Below are positions 45,765-57,462 of a stretch of 64,000 nucleotides of DNA, one piece after another. The stretch is from assembly GCA_022376925.1 (NCBI GenBank), contig JAIOJX010000005.1:9948501-10012500 (forward strand). Direction: 5' to 3'. The first letter of the stretch is position 1. Every line of letters starts with the position of its first letter. A program made the translations under genes and the position numbers. The notes beneath the pieces were generated by a model that had not been told where the DNA came from, made no database searches, and saw nothing but the letters and a program-made list of their open reading frames with translations. This DNA comes from Tragulus kanchil. Its lineage: Eukaryota; Chordata; Mammalia; Artiodactyla; Tragulidae.

Positions 45765-47440
45765 TAGGGAAATGCATAGGTCTTGGTTCATGCACTGCTA
45801 AAACTACCTTGAAGGATTTTGCACATAACCTCGCTAGCATGTGAAAGGAGCACAGTTGTACAGTAGTTTGAGCATTCTTCGGCATTCCTCTTCTTTGGGA
45901 TTGGAATGAAAACTGACCTCCAGTCCTGTGGCCACTGCTGAGTTTTCCAAATTTGTTGTCATATTGACTGCAACACTTTAACAACATCGTCTTTTAGAGT
46001 TTTAAATAGTTCAGCTGGAATTCTATCACATACACTCACTTTGTTCGTAGTAATGATTGTAAGGCCCACTTGACTTCACATTCAAGGATATCCAGCTCTA
46101 GGTGAGTGACCACACATCGTGATTATCCAGGTCATTAAGAACTTTTCTGTATAATTCTTCTGTGTGTTCTTGCCACCTCTTCTTAATTTCTTCTGCTTCT
46201 GTTAGGTCCTTACTGCTGCTGTTTTTTGTCATGCTGATCCTTGCATGAAACATTCCTTTGGTATCTCTAATTTTCTTAAAGATATCTCTAGTCTTTCCCA
46301 TTTTATTCTTTTCATCTATTTCTTTGCATTGTTCATTTAAGAAGGTCTTATCTATCCTGGCTATCCTCTGAAACTGTATTCAGTTGGGTATATCTTTCCC
46401 TTTCTTCCTTGCCTTTTGTTTCTCTTCTTTCCTCAGCTATTTGTAAAACCTCCTCAGACAATCACTTTACCTCCTGGCATTTCTTTTCCTTGGGCTGGTT
46501 TTTGTCACTGACTCCTGTACTGACTTACAAACCTCCACCCGTAGTTCTTCAGGCACTCTGTCTACCAGATATAATCACTTACATCGTTTTGTCACCTCCA
46601 CAGTATAATCATAAGGGACTGACCTAGATCATACCTGAATGGCCTATTGGTTTCCCCTACTTTCTTCACTTTAAGCCTGAATTTTGCAATAAGAAGATGA
46701 TGATTAGAGCCATAGTCAGCTCTAAGTCTTTTTACTGACTGTATCGAGCTTCTCCTTCTTTGGCTGCAAAGAACATAATCAGTCTGATTTTGGTTTCGAC
46801 CATCCAATAATGCCCATGTGTAGAGCCGTCTCTTGGGTTGTTAGCAAATGGTGTTTGCTATGACCACCATGTTCTCTTGACAAAACTCTGTTAGCCTTTG
46901 CCTGCTTCATTTTGTACTCAAAGGCCAAACGTGCCTGTTATTCCAGGTATCTCTTGACTTTCCAACTTTCGCATTCCAATCCCCTATGATTAAAAGGAGA
47001 TCTTTTTTGGTGTTAGTTCTGAAAGATGTTGTAGGTCTTCATAGAACCTATCAATTTTAGCTTCTTCAGCATCAGTGATTGGGGTATAGGCTTGGATTAC
47101 TGTGATGGTGACTGGTTTGCCTTGGAAACGAACTGAGATCCTTCTGTTGGTTTTGAAATTGCATACAAGTATGGCATTTCAGACTCTTTTGTTGACTATA
47201 AGAGCTACTCTATTTCTTCTAAGGGATTCTTGCTCACAGTACCAGATATAATGGTCATCTGAATTGACTCTATCCATTCCTGTGCCATTCACTGACTCCT
47301 AAGATGTTTACTCTTGCCATCTCCTGCTCGATTGTGTCCAGGTTACCTCTATTCATAGACCTAACATCCCAGGTTAGGAATGTTGTTCTTTGCAGCATTG
47401 GACTTTCACCACAGACACGTCCACAGCTGAACGTTGTTTC
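45765..47440 (-). mobile_element. BovB (RTE) LINE, 1.7 kb, endonuclease plus start of RT
   Basis: Reverse-strand fragment of the ruminant BovB retrotransposon. Read on the minus strand, 47440-46600 covers most of the AP-type endonuclease. The segment at 46807-46592 keeps the 'NQTDYVL'-type motif and the end of the endonuclease ('SNHHLLIAKFRLK'), where the usual catalytic SDH is SNH. The segment at 46301-46098 is the linker ('KKIRDTKGMF', 'KKRWQEHTEELY'), and 45987-45765 is the start of the reverse transcriptase with a shifted frame. The YxDD region and 3' end are missing. Multiple stops and frameshifts show it is inactive. Full BovB is about 3.2 kb, so this is 5' and 3' truncated. Confidence 0.92.
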
Positions 47441-47486
47441 TGCTTTGGCCCAGCCACGTCATTCTTTCTGGAGCAGATAGTAAAGG

Positions 47487-47550
47487 ACAGGGAAGCCTGG
47501 TGGGCTACAGTCTATGTGGTTGCCAAGAGTCTGACATGACCACAACAGGC
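47487..47550 (+). mobile_element. BOV-A 3' fragment
   Basis: 'gaagcctggtgggctacagt' and 'agtctgacatgacc'. Adjoins the BovB fragment. Confidence 0.7.
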
Positions 47551-47947
47551 CTTGGTACCCTTCCTGATGCTCCAGGCGTTGTTCTAAATGCTGAACACAG
47601 ATGGGGAGCCTACAGACCAGGCCCTTACTCTTGGGAGTTTGTACATTGATAAGCACTTGTAATAAATGGTAGAATTTATTAATATGTTCAAAAACTACTG
47701 TGGAGTACAATACTAGATATCTGCCTTCTGGAGCAGATAGGGTCCCATAAATTTTTGAGGAAAGAAGTAAATATGAAAAAGAGGGAAAACCAGCCTCAGA
47801 AGTGCTCCTAGAAAAATCAGGGAAGAAGTGGCTTGAGGAGGGCCTTGGGACCACAGTGAAAGCCATCTGTAGATACAGGAGGGGAAATGGTTAGCTCTCT
47901 ATTGGTGGACACAAGTAACTGCACTCAAGACGAGCTCCCCAGATAGA

Positions 47948-48068
47948 GAGAGCCACTCAGCTGTGTCCCACTCTTTGTGACCCTGTGGACTTTAGCCCTC
48001 CAGACTCCTCTGTCCATGGGATTTCCCAGGCAAGAGTACTGGAGTGGGGTGCCATTTCCTTCTCCAAT
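47948..48068 (-). mobile_element. BOV-A SINE
   Basis: 'gccactcagctgtgtcccac', 'tctgtccatgggatttccca' and 'tggagtggggtgccatttcc'. Confidence 0.88.
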
Positions 48069-49135
48069 CAGGTAAACCTAGGCAAATGAACTGGGTGCTC
48101 CCCCAGGCAACCACAAATGAACTGGATGCAGAAAGGGGGACACCTACTCTGTCTTAGTTCTCTCCTGGGATAAGACTTTGAAGAAACAACATTAAATGAA
48201 ACCATAATGGCTTACGTGTGATGTCTGTGTGTTTCTATGTATCTATGTACACACAGCTGAGTCTAGGAGTCTGTATTTTTTCAGAGCTTTTTATTTTTTA
48301 AATTTACAGTTGGATTATGTGCTTGATGTCCTTATATCTCTTTGCATGATCTATATGAGGGAAAGTGCAGCAATGCCCTAAGTTATTCTGGCCTCTTTTC
48401 TGTTTCACCAGCTCTCAGGATGCATGGTGGTTTCCTATCACATATGCCATCGATGTTTCATACACCCTTCCCCTCTCTCTCATTTGCCTTCGAGTCTCTG
48501 CGCCAGGTGCTTGCTCATTGTTTTGAAGTTGACATGGAGTGGAGTGCAAAGACACCACTGGGAGAAGACCCCCTGAACGCTGAGCACCCCTTCTGCTGCT
48601 CTGCAGCATCAGATGGCAGCCCTGTCATCTACAGCTGAGCATATATTTCACCACAGAGATTCGTATTTCTATTCAGCAAGGAGACGGTCTAATGTGCTGA
48701 GATTATTATCATATATATGGGTTTTGTGTATTGCTCGCAAAAAAAAAAAGAAATGCTCCTGAAAGGAAGATAACTGCAGAGGTTAATGCATCTGTTTGGC
48801 ATTCTCTCCACATGCCTGTGTACTAGATCTCTGCAGTTTATTGAGCTCTGTCTGTGAGCCCTGAGCTGGAATTATTCACATGCATCCTTGCAAAGAGCCT
48901 TATCATATTCCTTTTAAAAGGCCATTTGTTTCACTAGAAGGCAGAAATCTCTTAAGAGTCTGCAAGAGTAGATTTGACGTCTTCATTTAAGAATTGTGTT
49001 GTCCTTAAAACTCTTGTGTTGTCCCTAAAACTTCATCTCACAAAGTAAACAACTGATTGAGGGCAGACCTCACGTGTCTGGAAAGTCTGTGCCTCTCCAG
49101 TCTACTGTATTCCACAATCAAGCCAACAGGGTGAC
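48069..49135. other. single-copy DNA
   Basis: No gene supported. A 98-codon frame (48342-48638) has no recognisable domain. A short poly-A run lies at 48739-48750. Confidence 0.5.
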
Positions 49136-49334
49136 CAGTTTAGATGGAATGTGTTAGCAGATAGCAAAAGTGAGAACTATGGAAAGGAGAGGACCAATGC
49201 CCGTGCTGAAGCTGTTTTACAAAACAAAGCTGAGGCCCAAACCCTGTGGAATGAAGACTTTAATTCAGAAGGATGAATTTATGTATTTTAATTTCTGCCA
49301 TTATTTTGTTTTGCTTTTTTTGCTTTTACAGAAT

Positions 49335-49810
49335 GTTGTTGTTTATAGATATGTATAACCCCGGATTACTCATATGTATATCCCGTCCTCCCCGATCCCG
49401 CCCCTCCAGGCCATAGCATAGCCCCATGTAAGATCCCCTAACCCACAGCACATTGACAATAGTTATCTCTTTTACATATGCTAGTATAGGACTCCATGTT
49501 ACTCTTTCCATATTTCTCACCCACTCTTCCCTTTCCCCAATGTCCATAACTCTGTTCTCTGTGACTGTTTTTCCACTGATGCTCTGCGTGTGTACTTATC
49601 AGTACGATCTTACTAGATTCCATATATATGTGTTAGTATAGTATACTTGCCCTTCTCCTTTTGACTTACTTCACTTTGTATAATAGGTTCTAGATTTGTC
49701 CATCTCACTAGGACTGAGTCTTCTGTATTTCTTTTTGTGGCTGAGAAGAACTCCATTGTATATATGTACCAGAGCTTCTTTATCCATTCATCAAATTTAA
49801 CCCCATGTTG
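49335..49810 (-). mobile_element. L1 3' UTR region
   Basis: The order 'tgtataataggttctagatt', 'gtggctgagaagaactccat' and 'tgtatatatgtaccagagct', then 'ttctttatccattcatc', is the reverse complement of mammalian L1 3' UTR sequence. Old; no coding part. Confidence 0.82.
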
Positions 49811-50051
49811 CTATTTTTGTTCAGCATTTGTACTGTACTGCCTGGCACACAGTAAGAGTTTAATTAATGCACACTAAGGGAATGGATTAACTGATAAATG
49901 ATTGCAAGCGAGATAGTGATATTAAGTGGTAAGATCTTAAATGTGCAATGTATTCTTAAATGGTATGGAAATGGAAATTTTTAATTTGGTACCAGAAGAT
50001 ACTCCTCTTGGCATTATATTGCAAATTTTCTTTAAAAATAGGGACAGTTGG

Positions 50052-50160
50052 AAATTCCCTGACAGTTTAGTGGTTAGGACTTGGTGCTTTTACTGCTGTG
50101 GCCTGGGTTTGATTCCTGGTAGGCAACTGAGATCCCTTAAGACTCACTGCTCTCCCGCAA
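50052..50160 (+). mobile_element. CHR-type SINE, short
   Basis: 'attccctgacagtttagtgg', 'ttaggacttggtgcttttac' and 'ggtttgattcctggtaggca'. Diverged tRNA-derived head. Confidence 0.78.
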
Positions 50161-50430
50161 AAGAGACAGTTCTAAGGACTCTTCTCTAATAAGCTCGGTT
50201 TCCTTTCACAACAAGGAGGCTTGGTACAAAACAGTTTAGATGGAATGTGTTAGCAGATAGCAAAAGTGAGAACTATGGAAAGGAGAGGACCAATGCCCGT
50301 GCTGAAGCTGTTTTACAAAACAAAGCTGAGGCCCAAACCCTGTGGAATGAAGACTTTAATTCAGAAGGATGAATTTATGTATTTTAATTTCTGCCATTAT
50401 TTTGTTTTGCTTTTTTTGCTTTTACAGAAT

Positions 50431-50906
50431 GTTGTTGTTTATAGATATGTATAACCCCGGATTACTCATATGTATATCCCGTCCTCCCCGATCCCGCCCC
50501 TCCAGGCCATAGCATAGCCCCATGTAAGATCCCCTAACCCACAGCACATTGACAATAGTTATCTCTTTTACATATGCTAGTATAGGACTCCATGTTACTC
50601 TTTCCATATTTCTCACCCACTCTTCCCTTTCCCCAATGTCCATAACTCTGTTCTCTGTGACTGTTTTTCCACTGATGCTCTGCGTGTGTACTTATCAGTA
50701 CGATCTTACTAGATTCCATATATATGTGTTAGTATAGTATACTTGCCCTTCTCCTTTTGACTTACTTCACTTTGTATAATAGGTTCTAGATTTGTCCATC
50801 TCACTAGGACTGAGTCTTCTGTATTTCTTTTTGTGGCTGAGAAGAACTCCATTGTATATATGTACCAGAGCTTCTTTATCCATTCATCAAATTTAACCCC
50901 ATGTTG
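50431..50906 (-). mobile_element. L1 3' UTR region (second copy)
   Basis: Duplicate of 49335-49810. Confidence 0.82.
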
Positions 50907-51147
50907 CTATTTTTGTTCAGCATTTGTACTGTACTGCCTGGCACACAGTAAGAGTTTAATTAATGCACACTAAGGGAATGGATTAACTGATAAATGATTG
51001 CAAGCGAGATAGTGATATTAAGTGGTAAGATCTTAAATGTGCAATGTATTCTTAAATGGTATGGAAATGGAAATTTTTAATTTGGTACCAGAAGATACTC
51101 CTCTTGGCATTATATTGCAAATTTTCTTTAAAAATAGGGACAGTTGG

Positions 51148-51256
51148 AAATTCCCTGACAGTTTAGTGGTTAGGACTTGGTGCTTTTACTGCTGTGGCCT
51201 GGGTTTGATTCCTGGTAGGCAACTGAGATCCCTTAAGACTCACTGCTCTCCCCGCA
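51148..51256 (+). mobile_element. CHR-type SINE (second copy)
   Basis: Duplicate of 50052-50160. Confidence 0.78.
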
Positions 51257-51489
51257 AAAAAGAGACAGTTCTAAGGACTCTTCTCTAATAAGCTCGGTTT
51301 CCTTTCACAACAAGGAGGCTTGGTACTTGGTAAATGAACCTACTGGGAGGATGCTCTCTTGCTAACAAAGCCTTGGGTAGACCTTGAGTCCAAGATTCAG
51401 AGCCACAAATCCTCATGCGCTGATCCTTACTGCCCCAAATCACACGTGTCCGGCGAAGGGATGTGGCAAGGAACTGTGGGCTCTTTGCT

Positions 51490-51845
51490 GGGCTGACTTT
51501 TCAGTTATAAACCTTTGAAATGATATTCTTGAAAGATAAACTGAGGCCTCTGAAAAAATTTTAAAGAAGTTTTATGAGCAAAACCTGGTTTGAATTGGGT
51601 CGTGCGAAACTGAGTGGTTAGGCCACTCTGCTGATAGGAGGTAAGGGTGAGACTTTTATAGGAAGAGGCGGAAGCAAAGCAACAAAGCATTTGATTGGCT
51701 ACAGCTTTCACAGTTGTTTTGTTTGAGAAAGCGTGATTGGCTGTTTGTGATTGATCTTCCGGTTTCTAGTTCTTAACCTCGATGCATGTTTGGCTTAGGT
51801 TTCATGTGATTGTAGGCTGCTAAGGTATTAGAATCACCTCATGCT
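51490..51845 (-). other. LTR-like segment with two inverted CCAAT boxes
   Basis: Two 'tgattggct' motifs (CCAAT on the minus strand) lie 43 bp apart near 51692 and 51735, with a third, weaker 'gtgattgatc'. The composition resembles a solo LTR of an old endogenous element, but I see no primer site, paired LTR or coding remnant and cannot name a family. Strand is taken from the CCAAT direction only. Confidence 0.3.
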
Positions 51846-51879
51846 GATGACCTCTTTCTGCAATTAACTTAACAGTGCT

Positions 51880-51990
51880 AACTCCAGGATTCTTGTCTGG
51901 AAAATCCCACGGACAAGGAGCCTGGTGGACTGCAGTCCTTGGGATCACAAAGACTCAGACATGACTAATCAACTGAGCACACAGTGCTGC
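51880..51990 (+). mobile_element. BOV-A fragment
   Basis: 'actccaggattcttgtctgg', 'gagcctggtggactgcagtc' and 'agactcagacatgactaatc'. Confidence 0.87.
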
Positions 51991-51999
51991 AGAAATTTT

Positions 52000-52786
52000 G
52001 GAAATACAGATAAGTGTCATGCCATCACCTCCACCCTATCAGGAATGCCTCTTTTCACCAATTTTCATGTTTATTTCCACAACCTTAGAGAAGTTTTGAT
52101 AATTCCAGTTATAGTTTATATTCTGCTTTCTTCTTTTAAGATAATGCCCTATCATAAGCATTTTATGTTGCTGTATAGTCCGTGCAGTTGTAGGTGATTC
52201 TACAATAGCTGCTGTAATCACACTAAGTGACATCATTTTTAGCATCAGCTACGCACATTTATGTGTGTGTGTATATTAACTAAAGCAATATGAAAAAATA
52301 GCCCCTCGACTCTGGAGATCAAACATTCAGCCACTTCCTCAAAGACAAATTAATGAGTTGAAAACCAAGAAGAGAATAAATTAAAGAGCTTTTAATAGCC
52401 AAACTTGATGACACAAACCTCATGTGTCTTAGTCATATTAAGTACTTGTAAGTACTCCATCCTGATCTGTCACTCTTATTTTTATGAACAGTTTTAACAC
52501 ACTTGGTTATTTGGTATCATTGTTAATATTGATATGGATAATGACGAGGGTTTATTAGCCTGGAGAGAAAGAAACAGTAAAATGATGAAAACAACCATAA
52601 AACTTCAATGAGAACATCAATCTGAGAGCATGTAGTATAAGAGAAAAAATTACAAAGTCCGTCCTACTGGCAGACTATCATGGTGAGAAACTGTTTTAAG
52701 TGCTACTTTATATTTAGGATGTGTATTCTGTCTCCGGAGGCAGGGAAATTGCTAATATAGTTTCATCTAAAATTGGTACTTTCAGG
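52000..52786. other. non-repetitive AT-rich DNA (duplicated at 53126-53910)
   Basis: No gene or repeat family recognised; a short GT run lies at 52261-52273. Confidence 0.5.
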
Positions 52787-52979
52787 GCTTCCTTGGTGGT
52801 CCCGTAGGTAAGAAATCTGCCTTGCAGTGCAAAAGGCACTGGTTCGATCCCTGGCTGGGGAAGATCCCATGTGCTGTGGAGTGGCTGGACCGGTGTGTCC
52901 AGTCATGAACCAGCGCTCTGGAGTACATGCACCAAGAGCTGGTGCTCTGCAAGAAGAGAGACAACTGCAGTGGGAGGCC
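52787..52979 (+). mobile_element. CHR-like SINE, cut at duplication junction
   Basis: 'gggcttccttggtggtcccg' start and 'ggttcgatccctggctgggg' B box. It ends abruptly at the junction, without 3' third or A tail. Confidence 0.86.
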
Positions 52980-53005
52980 CTTTCTGCAATTAACTTAACA
53001 GTGCT

Positions 53006-53116
53006 AACTCCAGGATTCTTGTCTGGAAAATCCCACGGACAAGGAGCCTGGTGGACTGCAGTCCTTGGGATCACAAAGACTCAGACATGACTAATCAACT
53101 GAGCACACAGTGCTGC
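53006..53116 (+). mobile_element. BOV-A fragment (second copy)
   Basis: Duplicate of 51880-51990. Confidence 0.87.
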
Positions 53117-53912
53117 AGAAATTTTGGAAATACAGATAAGTGTCATGCCATCACCTCCACCCTATCAGGAATGCCTCTTTTCACCAATTTTCATGTTTAT
53201 TTCCACAACCTTAGAGAAGTTTTGATAATTCCAGTTATAGTTTATATTCTGCTTTCTTCTTTTAAGATAATGCCCTATCATAAGCATTTTATGTTGCTGT
53301 ATAGTCCGTGCAGTTGTAGGTGATTCTACAATAGCTGCTGTAATCACACTAAGTGACATCATTTTTAGCATCAGCTACGCACATTTATGTGTGTGTGTAT
53401 ATTAACTAAAGCAATATGAAAAAATAGCCCCTCGACTCTGGAGATCAAACATTCAGCCACTTCCTCAAAGACAAATTAATGAGTTGAAAACCAAGAAGAG
53501 AATAAATTAAAGAGCTTTTAATAGCCAAACTTGATGACACAAACCTCATGTGTCTTAGTCATATTAAGTACTTGTAAGTACTCCATCCTGATCTGTCACT
53601 CTTATTTTTATGAACAGTTTTAACACACTTGGTTATTTGGTATCATTGTTAATATTGATATGGATAATGACGAGGGTTTATTAGCCTGGAGAGAAAGAAA
53701 CAGTAAAATGATGAAAACAACCATAAAACTTCAATGAGAACATCAATCTGAGAGCATGTAGTATAAGAGAAAAAATTACAAAGTCCGTCCTACTGGCAGA
53801 CTATCATGGTGAGAAACTGTTTTAAGTGCTACTTTATATTTAGGATGTGTATTCTGTCTCCGGAGGCAGGGAAATTGCTAATATAGTTTCATCTAAAATT
53901 GGTACTTTCAGG

Positions 53913-54185
53913 GCTTCCTTGGTGGTCCCGTAGGTAAGAAATCTGCCTTGCAGTGCAAAAGGCACTGGTTCGATCCCTGGCTGGGGAAGATCCCATGTGC
54001 TGTGGAGTGGCTGGACCGGTGTGTCCAGTCATGAACCAGCGCTCTGGAGTACATGCACCAAGAGCTGGTGCTCTGCAAGAAGAGAGACAACTGCAGTGGG
54101 AGGCCCATATAGGCCAAAGAATAAAGATGGATGAAAATAAATTAATTAAAAAAACAATTAAAAAGGCCAAAAATTTTAAAAATAT
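53913..54185 (+). mobile_element. CHR-like SINE, complete
   Basis: The full version of the truncated element at 52787, with 'ggcccatataggccaaagaa' and an A/T-rich tail. Confidence 0.87.
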
Positions 54186-54287
54186 TTAAATTAATATTTT
54201 CATCTGAAATTAATTGTAAATAATTAAAATGAGGTTTGAAAGAAATAAAACTATATTCTTCAAGTTTTACTTGTTTAAAACAGTGTA

Positions 54288-54556
54288 GGGCTTCCCTGGT
54301 AGTCCAGTAGGTAAGGACACTGTCTTGCAGTGAAGGGGGCTCTGGTTCAATCCCTAGCCTGGGAAGATCCCACTTGCCACGGAGCAGCTGGACCGATATG
54401 TCCAACTACCGAGCTGGGTCTCTGGAGTGCATGTGCCCAGAGCCGGTGCTCTGCGACAACAGAGGCCACTGCGATGGGAGGCCCACACAGGCCAAAGAAC
54501 AAAGATGGATGAAAATAGATGAATGGAAGACCAATAGAAGTGGCCAAAAAAAACAC
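54288..54556 (+). mobile_element. young CHR-like SINE with 9-bp TSD
   Basis: Target duplication 'aacagtgta' at 54279-54287 and 54557-54565. The body is complete and the C-rich stretch before the tail is absent. Confidence 0.93.
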
Positions 54557-54565
54557 AACAGTGTA

Positions 54566-54973
54566 TTCACTATGATACCATTTATCTGAGGTCTTAAATA
54601 TAGTATTCACTATTTCCTTTACATTACCTTTTATCTGAACTTTGGTACATCTCCTCATCCTAATGTGGTTAGTTGAACACTTCCTGGGACCAACAGCTAA
54701 TCATTGGGTGATGCTATGAAACATATATTATATACAAGGAGAAGAAAAGTATGATAAATTATCTTCAGTAATTGTACACCTGGATTTTCATTAATCCATC
54801 CATAACTTTAAGCTGAAGCAGTAGCTCATATTGGTTATACATAGTATAGAGCTACCCACCCACACTGAGACCATGCTCGTGCATTCACGTGTTTTCAGCT
54901 GTGATCACTCACTGATGAAGATAACGCTATGTCCATTTTCTCACTGTGTGGGCATAGAGAGAAATATATAAGA
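54566..54973. other. single-copy AT-rich DNA
   Basis: Nothing recognised. Confidence 0.5.
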
Positions 54974-55115
54974 TGTTGTTGTTGTTCACTCACCAAGTTG
55001 TGTTTGCCTTTTTGTGACCCCATGGGCCACAGCACGCCAGGCTTCCCTGTCCATCACCTTCTCCCAGAGTTTGCTCAGATTCATGTCCACTAAGTCAATG
55101 ATGCTATCTATCTCA
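54974..55115 (-). mobile_element. BovB 3' end fragment
   Basis: 'gttgttcactcaccaagttg', 'gacccatgggcc'-type 3' end, then 'ttgctcagattcatgtccac', which belongs to the BovB tail rather than to BOV-A. Confidence 0.78.
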
Positions 55116-55730
55116 TATAAGATTTTATATTAACACAAGTACACATAAAGGCAGTAGTCTCATTTTTCTTTTCTCCTACCATCTTCTTTTCCCAAGCTAA
55201 TTCAGATTCTGTTGGACTGAATCAAGTGTCAATTCATTTCCATTAAAAATCTAATGCAACTGGTAGAGGTATTTATTTGGAAATGTAATAGCACTTCATT
55301 TAGAAAGGGGAGTGGTGGCGGAGTTTGATAAAAGGTTTCTTAAGACAGTTGGTTTGCAACACACCTGAAGATTATCTCACTTGAAATGACATTTAATAGC
55401 TTTCTTTTCCACATCCTGATAAACATTTCAATGTAACTGATCACTTTGAAAACCAAACACGTGAACTTGAGTAAAAATGAGGAAAATAGCTCGATTTCTG
55501 CTTCCGAATTTATTTTCAAATGGCTTTCTGCTATCAAAGAATACTTCCATGAACTCTCCTGAGAAAGAAATCCATCTCAATCTAAAGGAATCAAAAAAAT
55601 TGTTTTATAAAGAAAATGCAGTAAGATTCTGGAGTAATAGCTAAAAGAAAAACCAAAAGACATTCACTAAACTAAAATGCCAAAGAAACGGAGATTTTTT
55701 TTTTATATGTCTCAAAGCACATTTAATCTG
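55116..55730. other. single-copy AT-rich DNA
   Basis: Nothing recognised. Confidence 0.5.
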
Positions 55731-56342
55731 TTGTTGTTCAGTTGCTCAGTCGTGTCTGACTCTTTTGCGACCTCATGGACTGCAGCATGCCAGGCTTCCC
55801 TCTCCTTTACCTTTTGAAGACCTTCACCCATTTTACCCACCTGCTGTCCCTACCCTGGTAATCACCAATCTGTTTGCTGTATCCATGAGGTTGGTTTTGT
55901 TTTGATGTTTTAGGTTCTATAGCATTCCCTTTTTAAGGCTGTTGAAATAATTCTTCATGGAACTACTTATGTCAGGATGTCATAGAGAAAGCTACTCATC
56001 GCATCAAGGTTTGCTCAAACTCATGTCTATTGAGTCGATGATGCCATCCAACCATCTCATCCTCTGTTGACCCCTTCTCCCGCCCTCATTCTTTCCCAGC
56101 ATCAAGGTCTTTTACAGTGAGTCAGCTCTTCATATTAGGTGGCCAAATTACTGGAGTTTCAACTTCAACAGCCATTCTTCCAATGAATATTCAGTGTTGA
56201 TTTCCTTTAGGATTGACTGGTTTGATCTCTTTGTAGTTCAAGGAACTCTCAAGAGTCTTCTCCAGCACCATAGTTTGAAAGCATCAGTTCTTCAGCACTC
56301 AGCCTTATTTATGGTCTAACTCTCACATCCACACGTGACTAG
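55731..56342 (-). mobile_element. BovB 3' end with internal insertion
   Basis: Reverse-strand BovB tail: 'gttgctcagtcgtgtctgac' ... 'catgccaggcttccctctcc', a break at about 55811-56009, then 'ttgctcaaactcatgtctat', 'gatgccatccaaccatctca', 'tctcaagagtcttctccagc' and 'ctcacatccacacgtgacta'. The insert carries L1-like sequence. Confidence 0.88.
55811..56009 (-). mobile_element. L1-like insert in BovB
   Basis: 'tgtccctaccctggtaatca' and 'tgctgtatccatgaggttgg' resemble reverse-strand L1 3' UTR. The right part (55940-56009) is not assigned. No clear target duplication. Confidence 0.5.
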
Positions 56343-56343
56343 T

Positions 56344-57147
56344 CTGTGGGATCTTAGAAATAACAGGATAAAGCTCAGAGTGAAGCTCAAGTGGCCAGAG
56401 GCTCTATGTGAGAAGGATAAAAGCTGGGACAGTTTGAGGTTTTGCTCTATAACTATGATTCCATGGGCATGGTGGAGCTGGTGAGGCCCGGGATAGGCTA
56501 ATGGTCACTGACTGACACCAGGATTGCGTTCATATATATTACAGTCTGTGCAAAATGTCATGATTCTCCCAGATTCTAGAAATCATTGGCTCTTGGATTT
56601 GAAAAGTACCCAAGAGATGATTAAGTATATCACCTTCTTCAGCAGAACCAGGTGTAAAACATCCTACACAGAAGGGCTATAACTAATGTCCTAAAATCTC
56701 TAGGAAGGAAATACTAGACCTCTGTCAGAAACATTTATATTTTATTACAACTTGAATCATCAAGAATCCATCCTTACTTCTAATCTAAGTTTCCAGCATT
56801 TCCCTTGGCAAGGCAGTTTATTCAAAGAACATACTTTGAGCACCTACTAAATGTAGAGAAACAAGGCATTGTAGAACGTATAGGGTCATATAAGAAATAA
56901 CGCCAGCATCACCGAGTGTAACCTGTTGCAGAAATGGCAAGCCTCTGGTAAGTGTGACAGTACTGCCCTGCTCCTTTGTCCCTTGCAGACATTGTTAATC
57001 AGTCACTACATTTGTTTTTTTGCACTGGTGAGCACAGTTTCAGAATCCTCAACACAACATCTAGGCAAAAGATGTTGATCAGATTTGCTCTAAGAAATAA
57101 GATCTACTTGTTAGCCACTATACCATGTCTCCGGTAATGTCTCGTGG
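56344..57147. other. non-repetitive DNA (duplicated at 57463-58268)
   Basis: No gene or repeat family recognised. Confidence 0.5.
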
Positions 57148-57159
57148 TGTCATAGAGAA

Positions 57160-57462
57160 AGCTTCATGATCAAGGTTGCAACTCGTTTGAGTCTCCTTCT
57201 ATTTAGTTCTTTCCCAGCATCAAGGTCTTTTACAGTGAGTCAGCTCTTCATATTAGGTGGCCAAATTACTGGAGTTTCAACTTCAACAGCCATTCTTCCA
57301 ATGAATATTCAGTGTTGATTTCCTTTAGGATTGACTGGTTTGATCTCTTTGTAGTTCAAGGAACTCTCAAGAGTCTTCTCCAGCACCATAGTTTGAAAGC
57401 ATCAGTTCTTCAGCACTCAGCCTTATTTATGGTCTAACTCTCACATCCACACGTGACTAGTC
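57160..57462 (-). mobile_element. BovB 3' end (second copy, damaged)
   Basis: Duplicate of 56010-56342 with its left part scrambled and shortened next to the junction. Confidence 0.82.

Larger units (their letters stand above)
49136..51326. repeat. tandem duplication O (49136-50231 / 50232-51326)
   Basis: The period is 1,096 bp, copies nearly identical, differing by short runs near 50155 versus 51250. It carries an L1 3' end and a CHR SINE. Confidence 0.93.
51854..54105. repeat. tandem duplication P (51854-52979 / 52980-54105)
   Basis: The period is 1,126 bp. The junction cuts a young SINE at 'gggaggccc' and restarts at 'tttctgcaattaactt'. The second copy finishes the SINE. No differences seen over most of its length. 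Confidence 0.94.

Noticed and set aside
48342..48638. 98-codon frame preceded by pyrimidine-rich DNA
   Set aside because: No domain, no coding bias that can be judged by eye, single isolated frame in a repeat-rich intergenic region.
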